Shown one piece after another: positions 33,842 through 35,888 of a stretch of 35,888 bases of DNA. Position 1 is the stretch's first letter. Each line of letters begins with the position of its first letter. The translations under genes were made by a program, and so were the position numbers. The notes below the pieces were generated by a model. The model was not told the DNA's origin, made no database searches, and worked only from the letters and a program-made list of their open reading frames with translations. This stretch comes from Paraglaciecola arctica (GTDB lineage Bacteria; Pseudomonadota; Gammaproteobacteria; Enterobacterales; Alteromonadaceae): the NCBI RefSeq assembly GCF_018861065.1, contig NZ_JAHKQO010000011.1, forward strand, positions 1 to 35,888, written 5' to 3'.

Positions 33842-35888
33842 GTGAAACCAAAAATCTGCAATAGAAGTATAATGATTGCCGCTGCAATGTTGAGCATGTC
33901 AACTCTACCTGCTGCTGCAGGAGAAGACGGATTGTTAGGTCTGGATCTACAACAAGTAGTGACCACTTTAGACGTATCTGAACTTACCACGTCATTAGGT
34001 TTACCTGAATTACCTGTAGTTGATAGCCTTTTAACACTGGACAACGAAGTATTGATCCAAGGCGGCGATATCGAATTGCTAAAACAACTCGTTGAAAAGG
34101 TTGGTGGTGTCATTACCCATAACTTACCTTTAGTCAATGGCATTGGTATTCGAGTCTCAGACGTGCAATTGGCACTCCTAAAGAAAATGCCAAGTTTGAT
34201 TACGGTTACCGAAAATCAAGCAGTTTTTACCTCTGGCGCACTTGATCATTGTTTAGTATACGGCAGCCACGTTGTGGATCTCAGTGCCAATAAAATCCGT
34301 TGGAATTTATACAACGCCAAAGACATGCAAGCTAACGCTAAGGAAATGACCTTCACTTGGCCACAAAATTTAGGGAATGTGCGCACCGTAAAATTTAATG
34401 GTTCAACAGTTTATTGGAGCCTTTTTAGTCGTCACAATGGTGAGTTAACCTTAGATGCCTACGATCTTAGACGATACGGCGATCTTGACGCTTTCGAAAG
34501 TGCCACAGTCGAGCTTACATTTTCACGTTACGATGCCGATGATTACCAGCAAGGTGATTTTTCGATGGACGTACAGTTTGAAGAAAATTGTGATCGTAGC
34601 TTAGTGAAAGGTTATGACACGCAAGCTAATGACAAAGACAGCAATAGTTATTACGTCGATAACATAGGCGCTGATGAGCTTCACGATAAAGGCCTAACAG
34701 GTGACGGTGTTACCGTTGCGGTAATCGATAGTGGTTTATGGGCAGAGCACCAAGCGCTAAGCCAAAACACCAAAAATAGAGACAGAATTTTAGCAGCGTA
34801 TGACGCCATCGCCGATACTGAAATCGATCCAAAAGAAATGACTGATGAAAATAGTCATGGTACTCATATTACCGGCATTATTGCCAACAGTGGTCGTGCT
34901 ATTGTTGATGGAAAAAAGCGTAGTTTTTATCAAGGCGTAGCGCCAGACGCCAACTTAGTAGTTGTGAAGGCTTTTTATGAAGATGGCCACAGTACCTATT
35001 TAGATGCGCTTCGTGGACTTCAATTCATTGCAGACAACTATCAAGAGCACAACATTCGTGTAGTTAATCTGTCTTTTGGTGCGCCACCTCGTTCCAATTA
35101 TTGGGCCGACCCAATCAATCAAGCGGTCATGCGACTTTGGGAAAAAGACGTAGTAGTAGTGACATCTGCCGGTAATACTGGTCCAAGTGCCATGACTATT
35201 GGTGTGCCCGCCAACGTGCCCTATGTAATCAGTGTAGGAGCCATTAGCGATAACTACACTCAAGACAACCCAAACGATGACACCTTGCTTTCATTTTCAT
35301 CTCAGGGACCCACTCATGAAGCGTTTATCAAACCCGATTTGGTTGCGCCTGGTGGACATATGTTTAGTTTGGCAAACGAAGAGATGTACGTACCCAGTAA
35401 ATTCCCACAGTACATGAAAGGCGATGACCGTTTTATTATGTCAGGGACGTCACAGGCTTCTGGTGTCGTGAGCGGCATGGTTGCATTAATGTTGCAAAAT
35501 GATCCTAGCTTAAGTGCAAACGATGTGAAGTGTCGCTTGATGAGTAGCACCACTATGGCCCAATTTGACGGAAAATTAGCCTACAGCCCTTTCCAACAAG
35601 GTTCGGGTAGCGTTAATGCCATCAAAGCAATCGAATCTGCGAGAACAGGTTGTGCCAACAACGGTATGGACATTGCCGCAGACTTAAGCGGTGAGCAGCA
35701 TTACATGGGTGCGGCTCGTATGGATGAAAACGGAAACTATTACATCAAAGGTTTCGAATTCGAAGTATGGGAAGAAGCATTCATGTGGGATGAAGCGTTC
35801 ATGTGGGATGAAGCATTCATGTGGGATGAAGCGTTCATGTGGGACGAAGCGTTCATGTGGGATGAAGCATTCATGTGGGACGAAGCGT
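33842..35888 (+). CDS. Secreted subtilase (S8) with repeat tail, cut at window end
   Basis: At least 682 residues, open at the right edge. It starts with GTG at 33842, with AAGGA nine bases upstream. Order: signal peptide ending near LPAAAGED; an I9-like inhibitory propeptide at about 75-130 (GGDIELLKQLVEKVGGVITH); a beta-rich domain of about 135 residues between propeptide and protease; the subtilisin fold from about 270 with catalytic Asp296 (AVIDSG), His339 (SHGTHITG) and Ser537 (MSGTSQASG); a short polar domain; and from residue 645 a perfect hexapeptide repeat EAFMWD. The protease is likely exported and self-processed. It is divergent from the PEP-CTERM/laminarinase operon across 719 bases. 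The true stop and repeat length lie outside the window. Confidence 0.92.
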   Translation, partial: MKPKICNRSIMIAAAMLSMSTLPAAAGEDGLLGLDLQQVVTTLDVSELTTSLGLPELPVVDSLLTLDNEVLIQGGDIELLKQLVEKVGGVITHNLPLVNGIGIRVSDVQLALLKKMPSLITVTENQAVFTSGALDHCLVYGSHVVDLSANKIRWNLYNAKDMQANAKEMTFTWPQNLGNVRTVKFNGSTVYWSLFSRHNGELTLDAYDLRRYGDLDAFESATVELTFSRYDADDYQQGDFSMDVQFEENCDRSLVKGYDTQANDKDSNSYYVDNIGADELHDKGLTGDGVTVAVIDSGLWAEHQALSQNTKNRDRILAAYDAIADTEIDPKEMTDENSHGTHITGIIANSGRAIVDGKKRSFYQGVAPDANLVVVKAFYEDGHSTYLDALRGLQFIADNYQEHNIRVVNLSFGAPPRSNYWADPINQAVMRLWEKDVVVVTSAGNTGPSAMTIGVPANVPYVISVGAISDNYTQDNPNDDTLLSFSSQGPTHEAFIKPDLVAPGGHMFSLANEEMYVPSKFPQYMKGDDRFIMSGTSQASGVVSGMVALMLQNDPSLSANDVKCRLMSSTTMAQFDGKLAYSPFQQGSGSVNAIKAIESARTGCANNGMDIAADLSGEQHYMGAARMDENGNYYIKGFEFEVWEEAFMWDEAFMWDEAFMWDEAFMWDEAFMWDEAFMWDEA
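35774..35888 (+). repeat. 18-bp tandem repeat encoding (EAFMWD)n
   Basis: Six full units of 18 bases (35774-35881) and the start of a seventh encode E-A-F-M-W-D with no amino acid change. Only synonymous third positions vary (GCA/GCG and GAT/GAC), showing selection on the peptide or recent conversion. A diverged half unit, EVWE, precedes it. The array runs off the window. Confidence 0.95.

Noticed and set aside
33826-34143. Minus-strand reading frame over the subtilase start
   Set aside because: It overlaps the clear signal peptide and propeptide coding of the subtilase on the plus strand and has no recognisable product.
35774-35888. CRISPR or non-coding satellite
   Set aside because: The 18-base units are adjacent, in frame with the subtilase and vary only at synonymous positions.

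Overview
The window looks like a chromosomal segment of a marine gammaproteobacterium of the order Alteromonadales (Glaciecola/Paraglaciecola/Alteromonas-like). This rests on remembered family patterns, not a search. Signs are an AT-rich but not extreme base composition, a multidomain GH16 laminarinase beside a PEP-CTERM protein, a Shewanella-like valine degradation operon, a tricorn-type protease, and a subtilase ending in a hexapeptide repeat. No rRNA, tRNA, insertion sequence, phage gene or CRISPR array was seen.

Layout. 1-916: two small unrecognised genes, the first open at the left edge. 1000-1304: frameshifted remnant of an imelysin-like lipoprotein. 1338-3635: quinone-oxidoreductase-like enzyme plus DUF1330 protein, divergent from a LysR regulator, with a palindrome between them. 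3895-6452: secreted ricin-B-like protein, GlxA-type AraC regulator and the 23S rRNA methyltransferase RlmA. 6616-10935: tricorn-like protease and exported metallo-beta-lactamase-fold hydrolase. 10925-13984: a YhaJ-like LysR regulator divergent from a DoxX-azoreductase-glutathionyl-hydroquinone reductase operon. 14377-16604: ahpC-ahpF. 16683-18226: an EAL phosphodiesterase, a tiny signal-peptide-like reading frame and a small membrane protein. 18320-23856: five-gene minus-strand operon for distal valine catabolism (mmsA, isobutyryl-CoA dehydrogenase, 3-hydroxyisobutyryl-CoA hydrolase, mmsB, SDR), preceded by a perfect 16-bp palindrome of LiuR type. 24075-26574: response regulator with a TPR-like tail overlapping a solute-binding-protein gene. 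26632-27171: mntP. 27429-33122: PEP-CTERM protein followed by the laminarinase. 33842-end: a secreted subtilase cut off by the window inside an (EAFMWD)n repeat.

How the genes work together. Two oxidative/electrophile-defence units lie next to each other: the hydroquinone/azo reductase operon with its LysR regulator, and the AhpC-AhpF peroxidase pair. The valine operon turns isobutyryl-CoA into propionyl-CoA but lacks the methacrylyl-CoA hydratase step locally. The right end is a secretion and polysaccharide locus: laminarin hydrolysis with several putative glycan-binding modules, a surface-anchored jelly-roll protein, and a divergent exported protease.

The most unusual structures are the subtilase repeat tail, the duplicated and triplicated modules of the laminarinase, and several clean palindromic candidate operators. 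None proves a new system; the laminarinase/PEP-CTERM/subtilase end is the best place for a second look.
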